A stretch of 64,000 nt of DNA from Cordylochernes scorpioides (lineage: Eukaryota; Arthropoda; Arachnida; Pseudoscorpiones; Chernetidae). The notes beneath the pieces are model-generated. The model had not been told where the DNA came from. It was given only the letters and a program-made list of their open reading frames with translations, and did not search any database. Every line of letters starts with the position of its first letter. The first letter of the stretch is position 1. Positions 1-10,700 of the stretch are shown here, piece by piece. Where the stretch lies: assembly GCA_030710605.1 (NCBI GenBank), contig CP092863.1, forward strand, positions 64,975,572 through 65,039,571, read 5' to 3'. Made by a program: the position numbers and the translations under genes.

Positions 1-157
1 GACAACACCTAATTGCAGAGCCAAAGTGTCCTTTAGGGAGAGGTGTCCTTTTACTGGAGAGTTGCTAAATAGTAAAAATGGCAATTTTGCAAATGAAAAC
101 TCTCTTTTGTAGAAAGGTGTCCGCTAGCGGGGTATCTGCTAAAGGGAGATTCTACTG
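1..157 (-). mobile_element. pogo-like MITE, cut by the window edge
   Basis: Read on the minus strand it starts with the terminal repeat CAGTAGAATCTCCCTTTAGC next to a TA dinucleotide (158-159). It then follows the same order of motifs as the complete 178-bp element at 43528-43705 (gaggtgtcc, caaatgaaaactctc and cagagccaaa blocks). The opposite terminal repeat would lie just outside the window. TA target and a CAGTAGAAC-type end are typical of non-autonomous Tc1/pogo superfamily elements. No coding capacity. Confidence 0.6.
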
Positions 158-498
158 TAAAACATACATGTGTTATATAAAAATGGTTTTATTTTGGAAT
201 TATGGCTTTTGGAACAGACTACTCTGTGAGGTCGCAGTTTTCCAAATATAAACCTATTGTTGTTGTTTCCTGTTGGCCGGCTCAAATCTTACTGTAGATA
301 TGTAAATACGTAATCTTTTATTTTCTTTATTCTTCAAACCTTAAGTAAGGTATTTCACCCTCAATTATGCTATCAATTAAAGCAAATTGTGATCAAAATT
401 ATTTTGTTATTTTTTTCTTTCAAGATGACACACCTACAAACAATACCATTAAGTAATCATGTACTCAAAAGAACAAGCAATTTTAATCTCAGCAATAT
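158..498. other. AT-rich spacer, nothing recognised
   Basis: No coding pattern, RNA gene or repeat boundary was recognised. The 142-codon open frame that begins at 389 runs into simple repeat and is not credible as a gene. Confidence 0.5.
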
Positions 499-586
499 CC
501 CTATATATATATATATAAAAGTCAGTGTATCTATGTATATATATATGTATCTATGTATATATATATGTATGTATGTATGTATGTTT
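499..586. repeat. TATG/TATC microsatellite
   Basis: Alternating TA tracts and tatgtatc/tatg tetramers run without interruption. It forms the left edge of a possible dispersed repeat continuing to about 830 (gtcggctatacacgtcc and following), whose family I cannot name. Confidence 0.8.
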
Positions 587-900
587 GTCGGCTATACACG
601 TCCACAATACGTAACTAATCTGGCTGAAATTTTAACAGTATATAGAATTGAATCTGGAAACACTTATAGGCAAATTTTCAGGCTTCTATCTCGAATATCC
701 TTAAAGTTATTAACAAATTTTCCCTATTTCACTCGCAACCAGCGCCTCACTGCGGTAATTTCGAGAAGTAAAGTTGAGGAAGGATGGACCATGTGGGACG
801 ACAGTGAACTTGAGTGATGTAATGACAGCGTAGGGGCAAGAGATCACTTGCTATCATTGTATGTTTTGAAACTAGAGCAATCCATAAATAAACCTTTAAT

Positions 901-1101
901 TAAAAAGGCATATATTGGACCAAAATACCATTTATTTTACCAATATTTCAGTTGGTTGAACGCCAACCTTTATCAAGGTGTTATAACATTTTTGTTGTTG
1001 ACACACTTTAAAATGTTATAACACCTTGATAAAGGCTGGCGTTCAGCCAACTGAAATATTGGTAAAATAAATGATATTTTGATCCAATATATGCCTTTTT
1101 A
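901..1101. mobile_element. Foldback (inverted-repeat) element, GGCATATATTGG family, copy 1
   Basis: Two arms of about 90 bp (901-990 and 1011-1101) are near-perfect reverse complements around a short loop (tttttgttgttgacacac). Outer ends read taaaaaggcatatattgg and ccaatatatgccttttta. Related copies lie at 23107-23273 and 50349-50620. The left flank tagagcaatccataaata is shared with the 50-kb copy, so the true element is longer than the hairpin. The right arm has ttgataaaggctgg...gaaatattgg, a layout that loosely resembles a decayed hammerhead core. No coding capacity. Confidence 0.7.
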
Positions 1102-1109
1102 ATAATAAT

Positions 1110-1328
1110 TTTAAAAAATCATTGTATGTATTATCAAATTAAAAATATATTCAAATATATCATTTTGAAAATTTACATTTTTATATTTTAAAAACGCACA
1201 ATGTTTGGAGCAGGACGTTTCACAAGAGTGACATCCACAGCGCCAATTTATAATTTGAACAAATAGTATTTGAATAAAAACATTTAATTGGGTAAAACCC
1301 AGGCGTTGCCCCCGGGTCATTCGGCTAG
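1110..1328 (+). mobile_element. Non-autonomous Helitron 3' end, diverged copy
   Basis: It carries the body shared by several copies in the window (tttaaaaacgcaca, cacaagagtgacatccac, gcgccaatttataatt, caaatagtatttgaat) and ends with a damaged GC hairpin (ggcgttgcccccggg), then cattcgg and CTAG at 1325-1328. Helitron 3' ends have a hairpin about 10 bp before CTRR. The base after CTAG is C rather than the usual host T, so this copy is decayed or its edge has changed. Confidence 0.5.
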
Positions 1329-1355
1329 CTTAATATAATAGTAAACCGACAAATT

Positions 1356-1800
1356 TATTATAACTGTGTGTCGAAGGTCCAGACAAGGTCCAGGAGGTTG
1401 TNNNNNNNNNNNNNNNNNNNNNNNNNNNNNNNNNNNNNNNNNNNNNNNNNNNNNNNNNNNNNNNNNNNNNNNNNNNNNNNNNNNNNNNNNNNNNNNNNNN
1501 NGATCTGTTGTTGCTTATTCCTCAAGTCTTTTAAACAATCTCCATTAGGTTCCATTGTCTCAGCTTTTCCTAAGCTAGTCCTGGGGTTTTCCCAGAGGTC
1601 TTTTTTTGAAGGATTTGACACAATTCAATACATGTTCGGGACAGGCTGTTTGGGAATCACATTTGGGGCATTTCGGGAATTTTTTGATTTTTCCATTAAA
1701 TTTGAGCATTCTAAGATGTCCTGTTCGTAGTCATGAAATCGCCGTTTGTTCTTCCCTAGTAAAGGTGTGGAAAGAAGATTTGTTAGGAATGGGGATGTAC
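1356..1800 (-). pseudogene. LINE-type C-terminal zinc-finger fragment, spanning a gap
   Basis: On the minus strand one frame reads LRTGHLRMLKFNGKIKKFPK and then CPKCDSQTACPEHVLNC, a CCHC-like finger of the sort found at the C terminus of arthropod retroelement ORF2/RNase H proteins. Beyond the assembly gap the same strand gives NLLDLVWTFDTQL and a stop, matching the usual tail of that domain. Frames change between the pieces, so it is a relic. The parent clade cannot be fixed from this fragment. Confidence 0.5.
1402..1501. other. Assembly gap (100 N)
   Basis: Exactly 100 N, the default size for a gap of unknown length. Open frames that cross it have no meaning. Confidence 0.99.
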
Positions 1801-1830
1801 CAGGGGCTTGATCTATTTTATATATATATA

Positions 1831-1991
1831 CAGTTAAACCTGTCTATAGCGCCCCCTCTAAATAGCGCCTCCCTCTCTATAGCACCCAATTTTAAATATG
1901 TAGTACAATGCGATTTACATTAAAAGTGACCTGTCTATAGCACCCTATTTTGGCGAGTCCCAAGAGCGGGCACTATAGACAGGTTTAACTG
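1831..1991. mobile_element. pogo-like MITE, 161 bp
   Basis: Terminal inverted repeats begin CAGTTAAACCTGTCTATAG and end CTATAGACAGGTTTAACTG, about 19 bp and perfect. The element is flanked by TA on both sides (1829-1830 and 1992-1993). A CAGTTAAACCTGTCTATA end with a TA target is typical of pogo/Tigger-type elements. It has no coding capacity, so it would have depended on a transposase from elsewhere. Confidence 0.8.
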
Positions 1992-1993
1992 TA

Positions 1994-3310
1994 TATATAA
2001 AGGAATTATTATATATAAATAAAAAGATCTGTTTTAAATGAAAACTATGTTAAGCACTGCTTGCAATTCCTAAGTATGCATTTTTTACTCTTTAAATATA
2101 CACATATGCAAAAATATTTATTAAGACTTACTATACATGGTCACAGTTTGCAATGGAAAAGAATTTTTAAAAATATAAAAAGTAAAAGTCATTTACATTT
2201 AATGATAATAATACAAATAATATATACCGGAATACCTAATTAAAAAATTAAGACTAAAACATTGATTTGCATAAGTCCAAGGAAAACAAAAAGATATGTA
2301 AATAAAAACACTGGTATTTATATATGATAGATATGCCTTTATTAAGAACTTTTGTCTTCTGCTAAAATTCGGTAACTAAATAATGAGGGATATACAAATT
2401 TATAACTTGTATAGTTATTTTTTTTATTAAAAAAAAAAGTATATTGTGTAGATGTCCTAAATTTATAAATGCTACTTCTTAAAAACATATTTCAAAAGGT
2501 TAAGTTACTTTGTAAACATTAAAAATTAAAATTAATTTGTTCAAAAGTTTTTTTACTATTACTGTGCAAAATATTTTTGCATACTTAGTATTCCAAAACT
2601 TAGTAGAATAATAAATATAAATACATATATCGCGCTAAACATTTTTTTTCTTTTATTTTTCAAAAATAAATATCGTCATTTTTTTTAAAATAATCTAATT
2701 TGTATGTTATTATTATATTTGGATTGTGGTGTAGGGGTGACCTAAGGTGCACAAATTCATATTATTTTATTCTATAATTAAATAACTAACATTATCAAAT
2801 ATATAAGGGATAGTTTTTCTTTTTCTAATTAATATAAGAATTAATTTGCAAATTCATTAGGCATTTATACAAACCTTTTATATCATACGTTCTTGAAAGT
2901 AAACAAATTACTAAAAACACAAACTAGTAAATATCGGAGAATGGTTTGGCCACCATGTTTTAGAATCAGCAGTGCCCAATATAAATGTTTAAGTAAACAA
3001 AATATTCAAAGAATTTTTAAATAAAACCCATTAATAAAGACTTTCTAATATTTTTCTTGTTTTTCTTTGAAAAAAAAAACAGCTTTTGAAAATAGGCTCA
3101 AGCGTGTAAACTGAAATGTTTACGATTTTACTTTAAAACATTATTTTAAAATCTATTATATATCCTTAATATTTTATAAGTCCATTTTATTCACGCCGTG
3201 ATTGGCTCCTCACAACCCTTTCTCTAGCTCAGCGTTGATTAAACAAAATTAAGTCATAAATATAGGAACGTAGGTTGATTCTAGAAAGTTTTTCTCTCTC
3301 TCGACCTTTA
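1994..3310. other. AT-rich region, nothing recognised
   Basis: Strongly AT-rich with many homopolymer runs. No coding signal, tandem repeat or terminal-repeat structure was recognised on either strand. Confidence 0.5.
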
Positions 3311-3380
3311 AATGTTTTTATTCAAATACTATTTGTTACAATTATAAATATGCGCCGTGGATGTCACTCTTGTGGAACGT
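3311..3380 (-). mobile_element. Helitron-body fragment
   Basis: Contains ttattcaaatactatttgtt, caattataaat and gatgtcactcttgtgg, the reverse complement of the body of the Helitron-like repeat at 1110-1328, but without its terminal hairpin and CTAG. A truncated relative of that family. Confidence 0.45.
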
Positions 3381-3383
3381 CCC

Positions 3384-3460
3384 GCTATACATAAGTCGGT
3401 GGATGAGAGGGTAACACGCTCGATTCCCGACAGTCATGAACCGGGATTGAATCCCGCGTT
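3384..3460 (+). repeat. tRNA-like sequence, probable SINE or pseudogene head
   Basis: The segment has an A-box-like stretch (gtggatgagagggtaaca) and a B-box-like stretch (gggattgaatccc) at tRNA spacing, flanked by pairable ends. The cloverleaf is imperfect and no anticodon can be assigned with confidence. It sits between two Helitron-like fragments. More likely a SINE head or tRNA pseudogene than a functional gene. Confidence 0.3.
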
Positions 3461-3501
3461 AAAAATTGTTTAATATGTGAATGACCTTCACATATAATTC
3501 A

Positions 3502-3680
3502 CTAGACGAATGGCCCGGGCAACGCCCGGGTTTTACCCGAGTGCGTATATATTTTAAAAACGTTTTAATTCAAATACTATTCGTTACAATTATAAATTGG
3601 CGCCATGGATGTCACTCTTGTGAAACGTCCCGTTCCAAACTGTGTGTTTTTAAAATACACTACATATTTTACACTACATA
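3502..3680 (-). mobile_element. Non-autonomous Helitron 3' end with perfect hairpin
   Basis: On the minus strand the end consists of a hairpin with 7-bp arms and a 3-nt loop (plus 3514-3530, cccgggc/gcccggg), 8 bases, then CTAG (plus 3502-3505), followed by host T. That is the standard Helitron 3' terminus. The body (gcgccatggatgtcactctt, caaatactattcgttaca) matches the copies at 1110, 29.4 and 59.4 kb. The 5' end was not located. Confidence 0.65.
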
Positions 3681-3869
3681 TTTTATTCTTATAAAGATTA
3701 TCGATTAAAGATACTTATATATATTTAAAGGTTCTCATAAAGGTTACCGATTTAAAAGTTTATTTTATTTTATTTAAAGAAACATATTTTCATTTAAGTA
3801 TTGTTATTTATTTTAAAAGATTAAGTAATTGTGCAAAACGATAATTGCCTTAAAAAGAAATTGCCTTAA

Positions 3870-4050
3870 AAAAAAGAAACATTCGCGGTGATTTTGTCTT
3901 GCATTCGTTTATACAATTATTATATATATTGGCATCATATATTAACTTTATGAACGGAAAAATATGTCCAGGGTAGCCTAGTGGTCATGGCATCTGCCCA
4001 GTAAGCGGAAGGTCGTGGGTTCGATTCCCATCCCTTGACACTTTTTTTAT
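3870..4050 (+). mobile_element. Half copy of the tRNA-bearing foldback family
   Basis: Begins with gaaacattcgcggt, related to the arm sequence of the complete foldbacks (gaaacatttgcggtata at 15.7 kb), and continues through tatgaacggaaaaata into the tRNA-like sequence at 3967-4039, followed by seven T. The second arm is missing. It shows the joint between arm and tRNA-like core on one side only. Confidence 0.5.
3967..4039 (+). tRNA. tRNA-Thr-like sequence (AGT), probably not functional
   Basis: A cloverleaf can be drawn. The acceptor is tccaggg/cccttga with one mismatch. The D arm is gcc...ggc around a loop containing tagtggtc. The anticodon stem is tctgc/gcgga with loop ccagtaa (AGT at positions 34-36), and the T arm is gtggg-ttcgatt-cccat. 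A run of seven T follows at 4041-4047, as for a Pol III terminator. Position 33 is C instead of the near-invariant T, and the sequence belongs to a dispersed repeat. I therefore read it as a tRNA pseudogene or SINE-like Pol III head, not a working tRNA. Confidence 0.5.
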
Positions 4051-4051
4051 T

Positions 4052-4275
4052 TTATCCATTCTGACCAAAATCTATCCTGAACTTCACACAGTGAACTTCA
4101 CACAGACAGAATAATGCAATTATATAAGTAGATATATATAAGTATAATAATAATAATAATTATTATCATTAGATAATGATAATGATCACAATGATGATGC
4201 GCGCGTTGATGACCAAAATCTATCAGTGAACTTCACACAGTGAACTTCACACAGACAGAATAAGGCAATTATTAA
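4052..4275. repeat. Direct repeat around a short AT-rich core
   Basis: The block gaccaaaatctatc, tgaacttcacacag twice, then acagaataa and gcaatta occurs at 4061-4120 and again at 4210-4272. The 90 bp between are TA/TAA simple repeat plus gatgatgcgcgcg. Looks like a local duplication inside an unnamed dispersed repeat. Confidence 0.55.
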
Positions 4276-4340
4276 TATTATTCATTGTTCAATTATCATG
4301 AACTAGGTTGCTCTTGCTGAGCGGTACCTATTTATGTGAA

Positions 4341-4445
4341 TTTGAACCAGAACGTCCCGCTCCAAATTTGTGCGTTTTTAAAATATGAAAATATGAATGT
4401 AAATTTTCACAACAATATTTGAATATATTTTAAATTTGATATTTA
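4341..4445 (-). mobile_element. Helitron-body fragment
   Basis: Contains aacgtcccgctccaaa, tgtgcgtttttaaaat and related words of the Helitron-like family body (compare 1130-1230 and 3600-3680). No terminal hairpin or CTAG. Confidence 0.35.
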
Positions 4446-4499
4446 GAGATTGAGATAATGGAAATATGTTTCGGGTACTGGCGGAAATCCAAGATTATC

Positions 4500-5930
4500 G
4501 CCAGCGTGATGGTGTGGCACTCCCATCCAGAAATACCCTAAAAATGCCGAGAAATCGGCGAAAGAAAATGTCAAGTATGTGATGAAAAATACTCTTTTTA
4601 ATAATCAGGCAAACAGCGAAAATGCAAATCAGGCCGCTGGAAAACTCAAGACAATGCAAATTGGACTGATCGCGTTGAGGCTTTGGAAAATACGTCTATT
4701 TCTGAAGGTTACCAAAAGGCTAAAGTCGCTAAAAGAAAAGACCGGCCGATGGCAATCCAGCTAAGGTCCCAAAGGCAGACAACATTACAACAAGGCAAAC
4801 TCAATCATCAAAAAGGGTGACAAAAGGCGCTATGAAACAACTGAAGAACAACCAACTGCAGCAGGCCAGGTCAGCGGCAGTATCATTTAACCAATGAATA
4901 CTACGCTGACTCTAGCCCAGTACAGTACATCAAGGCACTGGAGGAAATGCTGGGAAAGGGCGCGGTCTTCCAGCTGATGAAGATGTCAGGCCAGGATTTG
5001 GTCGGACTGAAGAGCATCTATAATATGGAACGTTTATTCGAGAAGGGCCTCACCATCGAGAACACCCTCCTCAAAGTGTTCCCCTACAGGAAACGCACAG
5101 ACAAAATAGTGCTTGGAAACCTCCCAATCGCTAAAGGGATGAGGACATCGTCGCTGCGACCCTTCTGCAGTCTCCCTGACCCATGAGGTAGTGGAAAGTG
5201 GTGGCTACATCTGGACCACCCGCAACAAGGAGGCCTTCATCCTTCTAAATGAAGGATTGAAACTCCACCATCTCCCCTCTAAGCCAGCGATTGTCTCGAA
5301 AGGCCAATCGACGCCTCGCTCCTCCAAGGCTATGCCCTCTAACAACTCTGCTTTCCCTACATCAGCCACATAGCTAGCTGCAACCATCAAGCAGACCCCC
5401 GTGACACCCTCCAACCCTGCCTTGTCTTCGCCCAGGGTGAACTTCCCTGTACATCCTCAGGAGACTCCAACCCCTGAGCCTCCTGTTCCAGCACCAAGCA
5501 CCAGCCAGTTGCTCTCACGACCATTATTGGTCCTTGCCCATTATTGAGCCAACAGTGACTCCTGCTAAAGAGATTCAAGACAAGATTGCACCATCCATCC
5601 AGTCTTCTAACCCTATGAGCCAAACCCAGCTGCCCTCTCAGGAGAAGGAGCTCGAGGATCAGGTAGAGATTTTTAACCAATTGAATGATGACTCTTTTCT
5701 AGGTCCCCCCTTTATGATGAGGTTTAAAAGAATGACATCTTGTACGCGGTTTTATACCGCTCTGGGAAGGAGATAATCTCGCCTGAACACGACCATTCTG
5801 TGCGAATTCTTCAACATTGCCATTGAGCATGTTGGGAACAAAAACTGCGCAATAAGCAAGGGCTTGACTATACTAAAGGCAGCTTGTAGCACTTTATAAG
5901 ATCCAGACGTCCCTTCAGAGAAGTTTTCCT
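4500..5930 (+). pseudogene. Degenerate LINE ORF1 (gag-like) relic
   Basis: This stretch is richer in GC than its surroundings and codes in broken frames. The best piece (4947-5186) contains MKMSGQDLVGLKSIYNMERL and FEKGLTIENTLLKVFPYRKR. It is followed after a frameshift by GGYIWTTRNKEAFILLNEGL and a proline/serine-rich part to about 5780. From memory this resembles ORF1 nucleic-acid-binding proteins of TX1-like LINEs, but the expected zinc knuckles were not found. The 5' part (4500-4780) is lysine-rich and full of stops. A decayed relic, not a gene. Confidence 0.4.
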
Positions 5931-6179
5931 CTGGTGTAAATATTTTTAATTTTTATTAAAATAATACTGTATTTTAATTTTACTTAGAATTTATTATTTT
6001 GCTGCTGACTAGGAGTCAATAAAATTATTAATTCTCTCTCTCTCTCTCTATCTAGCTACGGGGACGCATGTGCGCACGCGTCCAGCTCACCCCACCGTCC
6101 TGGCGTGTTATTTAAGGCTCGTTTTAACCTTAAAGAGAATGGATTCTAATTCATTTTCTATTTAAATAAATATAATGGA
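5931..6179. other. Spacer with a short (TC)n tract
   Basis: AT-rich, with a (tc)n run near 6033-6048 and a GC-richer patch (cacgcgtccagctcacc). Nothing else recognised. Confidence 0.5.
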
Positions 6180-6650
6180 GATGTTATAACCCCTTTGGGG
6201 TATTGACAGAATGCTTGATTGATGTGAAGCATAGTGATATGGCTCCCATTAAGAAAAACGCAAGCATTGCTGAGAAATAAGCGAAATAAATTTCTGGCAT
6301 GGAAATTCCCAAGTCAGCTAAAATGACGAACATGCAAACTCGCCTCATTAAAAGAAAATGATGCAAATTCTTGCTCTTAACAAGCCGTGAATGGTCTGGG
6401 ATAATGGCAAAAGATGCCTTTGAAAAAGTCTATCTGATGGAGCGCAAGAAGAGGAATCTTCCGCCTTCTTTTCAACAGGCACATAGGCATCAGCTTGGTA
6501 CATCTCGCCAAACCAACACCACCCAAGACAAGGTAGCCAGCCCAGTAAAAATACAAAAGGAAAAGTTGTATTGGGGCAAGATCCCACCTGATCCCAATAC
6601 ATTTTCACCTTTTTACTACCTTTTCTTTCAACGCAAAATTTAAATAGCCT
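6180..6650 (+). pseudogene. Decayed coding-like segment of unknown family
   Basis: The plus strand has coding-like composition broken by stops: MAPIKKNASIAEK, then a 90-codon frame at 6371-6643 starting TSREWSGIMAKDAFEKVYLM. I do not recognise the protein. Its setting between LINE ORF1-like and Helitron remnants suggests another transposon piece. A minus frame over the same bases is no more convincing. Confidence 0.25.
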
Positions 6651-6659
6651 AATTGAGGT

Positions 6660-6746
6660 TCTATTAAAAAACGGTTTTATTACATATACAAGTCGGTAAA
6701 GATGTACTCGGGAAAAACCCAATAATTGCTCGGGTCTTTCGTCTAG
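6660..6746 (+). mobile_element. Helitron 3' end, diverged
   Basis: gtactcgggaaaaacccaat, then a weak hairpin region (aattgctcggg), tctttcgt and CTAG at 6743-6746. It resembles the Helitron 3' ends elsewhere in the window, but the hairpin is eroded and the next base is C. BEL-1 inserted 9 bp downstream. Confidence 0.35.
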
Positions 6747-6755
6747 CAATGATAT

Positions 6756-7648
6756 TGTTAAAACTAACAAAAAAAGATATTAACAATAAATCTATTTAAG
6801 AAATCCAAACTATGGAGGTAGCGATAGGCAGGTGTTTCTTTGGAGGAAATGATCACCCTTATTGCTGATTTAAATAATTATGAGGCTTTTATTACACGAT
6901 GAGTAAATACAAAATGAAATGAACCTTTTCTAGTAAAAGGAGGAGAGTAATTTTTGCAGCCACCTCCACCGGGCAGGGACTTCTCTACACACTCAGACTG
7001 ACTGCTTCTTCTACTCAGACTGACTGCTTCTTCTACTCAGACTGACTGCTTCTTCTACTCAGACTGACTGCTTCTTCTACTCAGACTGACTGCTTCTTCT
7101 ACTCAGACTGACTGCTTCTTCTACTCAGACTGACTGCTTCTTCTACTCAGACTGACTGCTTCTTCTACTCAGACAGACTGACTGCTTCCTGCTCAGACTG
7201 ACTGCTTCTTCTACTCAGACTGACTGCTTCTTCTACTCAGACTGACTGCTTCTTCTACTCAGACTGACTGCTTCTTCTACTCAGACAGACTGCTTCTTCT
7301 ACTCAGACTGACTGCTTCTTCTACTCAGACAGACTGACTGCTTCCTGCTCAGACACACTCTCTCTTACTGCCCCAATCTCTCCGCGCGCCTTCTTCTTAT
7401 AGGGTCTGCTGCACGTGACCAAAAACCATAAAATGTTTGAAAATGTCATAATAATATACATTATATTTTACATATTTTTCTCAATAAAGATAATTTGTTC
7501 TATAATAAGATCAAAACATAAAATCAAACTTAAACAAATGAAACTTTTCATCAAAAGAAAAAAAAAACATGCAAAAACCATGCAGGAAAAAAATATGCAA
7601 AAAGCTCTGCACAAAACTATGCCCAAACTATACAAACTAGTTCCAACA
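6756..7648 (-). repeat. BEL-1 3' LTR, 893 bp
   Basis: Matches 12981-14494 end to end except that the internal 22-bp array is about 368 bp here instead of about 989 bp. That difference accounts for all 621 bp of length difference between the LTRs. Confidence 0.93.
6991..7358. repeat. 22-bp minisatellite inside the BEL-1 3' LTR
   Basis: About 17 tandem units of actcagactgactgcttctt plus ct (22 bp), with variant units carrying an extra agac or the form cttcctgctcagac. Tandem, without unique spacers. Confidence 0.95.
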
Positions 7649-7665
7649 TTCTCCCACCTAATTTT
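7649..7665 (-). other. BEL-1 polypurine tract
   Basis: On the minus strand aggtgggagaa sits directly before the 3' LTR. The same position in BEL-2 has aaggtgggagta. This is where plus-strand DNA synthesis would be primed. Confidence 0.7.
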
Positions 7666-7707
7666 GACAATTATTAAGGTCAAAATTAACTTTATACACT
7701 GAATACA

Positions 7708-10700
7708 TTATCCAGGGATATATTTTTCCGATCTCTTAATCTCTCTACCATATCTATTTTTATAACCTTCGGGAACTATCCCTGGCTCTCTCCTTGATGT
7801 ACCAACCGAAAAGGGCTTAAGACTCAAATAGTCAGATTGGTTTTCCCCCCCATTTGATGTAATTTCTAGCGGATATAATCGCTGTATTGCTCTGACCAAG
7901 GTACCTGTGGAAGTTCTAATATGAGCCACCCTTGCTATCCCATCTTTTCCCGAAATGAGTTTTACAATGCGTCCTTTGAGCCAAAACATTCTTTTCACAT
8001 TATCTAAACCAATCAACACAATGTCTCCTATCTTTAGTCGTCTTCTATCGAAATTTTCGGATTTTTGAACTAGAGTGCCTAAATATTCCTTTAAAAACCT
8101 TTTTTTTAATTCTTTCTTTAGTTGCCCTAATCTTCTATATCTCGCATGCAGCATTTCTGTTTTTAAGTTTTCCATTTCCGGGAAGCCAGGTTCTGGGCCA
8201 TTTTGTAGAAATTCTTGAGGTGTTAAGGGCCTTAGATCGCTACCGTCTTCAGAGACATATGTGAGAGGACGATTATTTATAAGATACTCTATCTCACATA
8301 AAACAGTTTGCAATTCCACATAGCTCAGCTTCTGATGACCCAACATTTTAATCATCATTTGTTTTATCGTCCGCACCATACGCTCCCAAAAACCTCCCCA
8401 CCAAGGTGCAGCAGGAGGAATAAAAACCCAATGGATTCTTTTATTTGAAGATTCTTTTTCAATTTTAGACCAATTTAAATCTTTGAACACTCTATTTAGC
8501 TTGGAGAAATTGGTGCCATTGTCACTAAATATCTTCTCGGGACGTCCTCTTCGACAAATAAATCTATGCAGGGCCATCATGAAAGTTCCCGCCTCTAAAT
8601 TCTTGACCAATTCCAAATGAATGGCCCGATAGACCGCGCAGGTAAAGGCGGCTACCCATACCTTACCACCATCCTTCATATAGAGAGGACCCAACAGATC
8701 AACCCCCGTAGTTTGGAATGGTTTCCCGAGTCCTATCCTGCTCTCCGGTAAAGCTGCCATTGGTCTTTGCAGAGACTTTTCCCTAAATCTTTTACAAACA
8801 ATGCACCCGTTAGTGATTTTCCCTATGGTTCTCCTTCCCCTAATTATCCAAAATTTTTCTCTTAAGATTGACAAAATGAACTGCACCCCTGCATGACCAT
8901 TCTTTCGATGTACTTCCCAAATCAGTTGTTCTACAAAGGGATGATCTCCTGGTAGAACGGCTGGAGTCTTGAATTCTTCGGGGACCTGTCCGTGCAAAAG
9001 TTTGCTTTCCACACACCACAGACCCTCCGAGTTTTTAAAGATCTTCAAGCTTTTGATGGAACTCGATTTCTCAATAGAAACTCTTTCTTGAATCATAGCC
9101 ACAAGCTTCTTTTCTGCAAAATTCAATTCTGCAACTTTTAGAGGACCTGCTTCCGTAGACTGTCTCTTAAGTCTCCCTATGAATCTTATAACATAGGCCA
9201 TAATTCTAATGTTAAGAGAGTAATCCGATCTTCTAGTCAACAGCCAATCATTACAATCCACATTCAAATTAATATTGACCTCCACCAATTCTTCCTCGGA
9301 ACCCAGTTCGCGCTGACTTGTAGAGGTCTCCGATATAGGCCATAACTCTTTTGGTTCTTTCAGCCATTCAGGGCCCTCCCACCATCTACTCCGCACAAAG
9401 TGGTAAGGAGAACACCCTCGCGACAAAAGATCGGCCGGGTTTAAATGTCCTGGCACAAACCTCCAATCGTTCAACTTGGTAGTGGATTGAATTTCTCGGA
9501 CTCTGTTTCTCACGAAAACCCGCCATTCAATCTCCTTCTTTATCCAGCTCAAGGCCGTAGAAGAATCAGACCAAAAGGTCATTTCGCATTTTCTCTTCAA
9601 AGCCGCTTGAATCGCGTTGGCCAGTCTAGCGCCCAGCACCATCGCCATCAATTCCAGGCGAGGGATTGTCATCCTTTTAGTGGGAGCTAATCTAGCTTTA
9701 CTCCATATTAAAGTTAAAACAATTTTACCTTGTACCTCGCTCCTTAAATAAGCCACTGCTCCGTAAGCTATCTGACTGGCATCACAAAAAATGTGAACTC
9801 CGGAGGGGAAAACATGATCGTTCCACATATGCCTGGGAATCTTTATTAGTTCAATAAATTTTATTTGGTCATACCATGTTCGAAACTCGCGAGCCATCTC
9901 CATAGGTAATGGGGCATCCCAGCCCATTTTTAACCCCCATGATCGCTGCAGCAATAATTTTGGTCCCACGAACACAGGAGCACAAAAGCCAAGTGGGTCA
10001 AATATTCGCTGGACTACTGACAGCACCAGTCGCTTCGTCAATCTTGAAGGGAGGCTCAGATCCCTGGGGAAATCACACTTCAATATATCTTCCCCTTTGT
10101 TCCAAACGACACCCAGTATTTTTATAATATCCTTTCCTCTCGGGTTATCCTCAAATGAATACTCCCACTCTCTCAAACTCATTCTAGCCCCTTCCATAAT
10201 TTCAATGGCCGTCCTCTGAAACTCCTGGACCTCTAGCTTAGTTTCGAGAGAGGCAACACAATTATCCATGTAGAAAGACTGAGCCAACATCTTGGCCACC
10301 TTCTCTTGAGGACCCCTTACAGTTTGAAGATGGTATTCAATTACTGCGCTTAGTACAAACGGACTACAATTTAAGCCGAATACAAGTCTTTTATGCCTAA
10401 AGGCCATCAGTGCTCCACCATTTGCCTCTTTCCACCAAAGAAATCTGAGGTAATCTCTATCTGACTCTCTAATGGCTATCATTTGAAAAGCTCTCCTTAT
10501 GTCTGCTGACACCCCAAATTTATCTTCCCTAAATCTTATCAATATTTCCGGGATTCTTTCCAATAGATTCGGCCCTTTCTCTAAACATTGATTTAAAGAG
10601 AGTCCATTGCGTCCTTGACAGGAAGCGTCGAACACCGGTCGTATTGGCGTCGTCTGGGACTCAATCTTAAATACAGGGCGATGGGGCAAATAATATGCTT

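Noticed and set aside
1366..1730. Open frames crossing the N run (also 24808-25266 and 57144-57428)
   Set aside because: They exist only because N codons contain no stop; the gap length is arbitrary.
3967..4039. Functional tRNA-Thr gene
   Set aside because: C at position 33, an acceptor mismatch, and membership in a dispersed foldback family with a related copy of another anticodon at 54573-54645.
6991..7358. CRISPR-like appearance of the 22-bp arrays (also 13215-14203, 52677-53362)
   Set aside because: Units are head-to-tail with no unique spacers, in a eukaryotic retroelement or satellite context.
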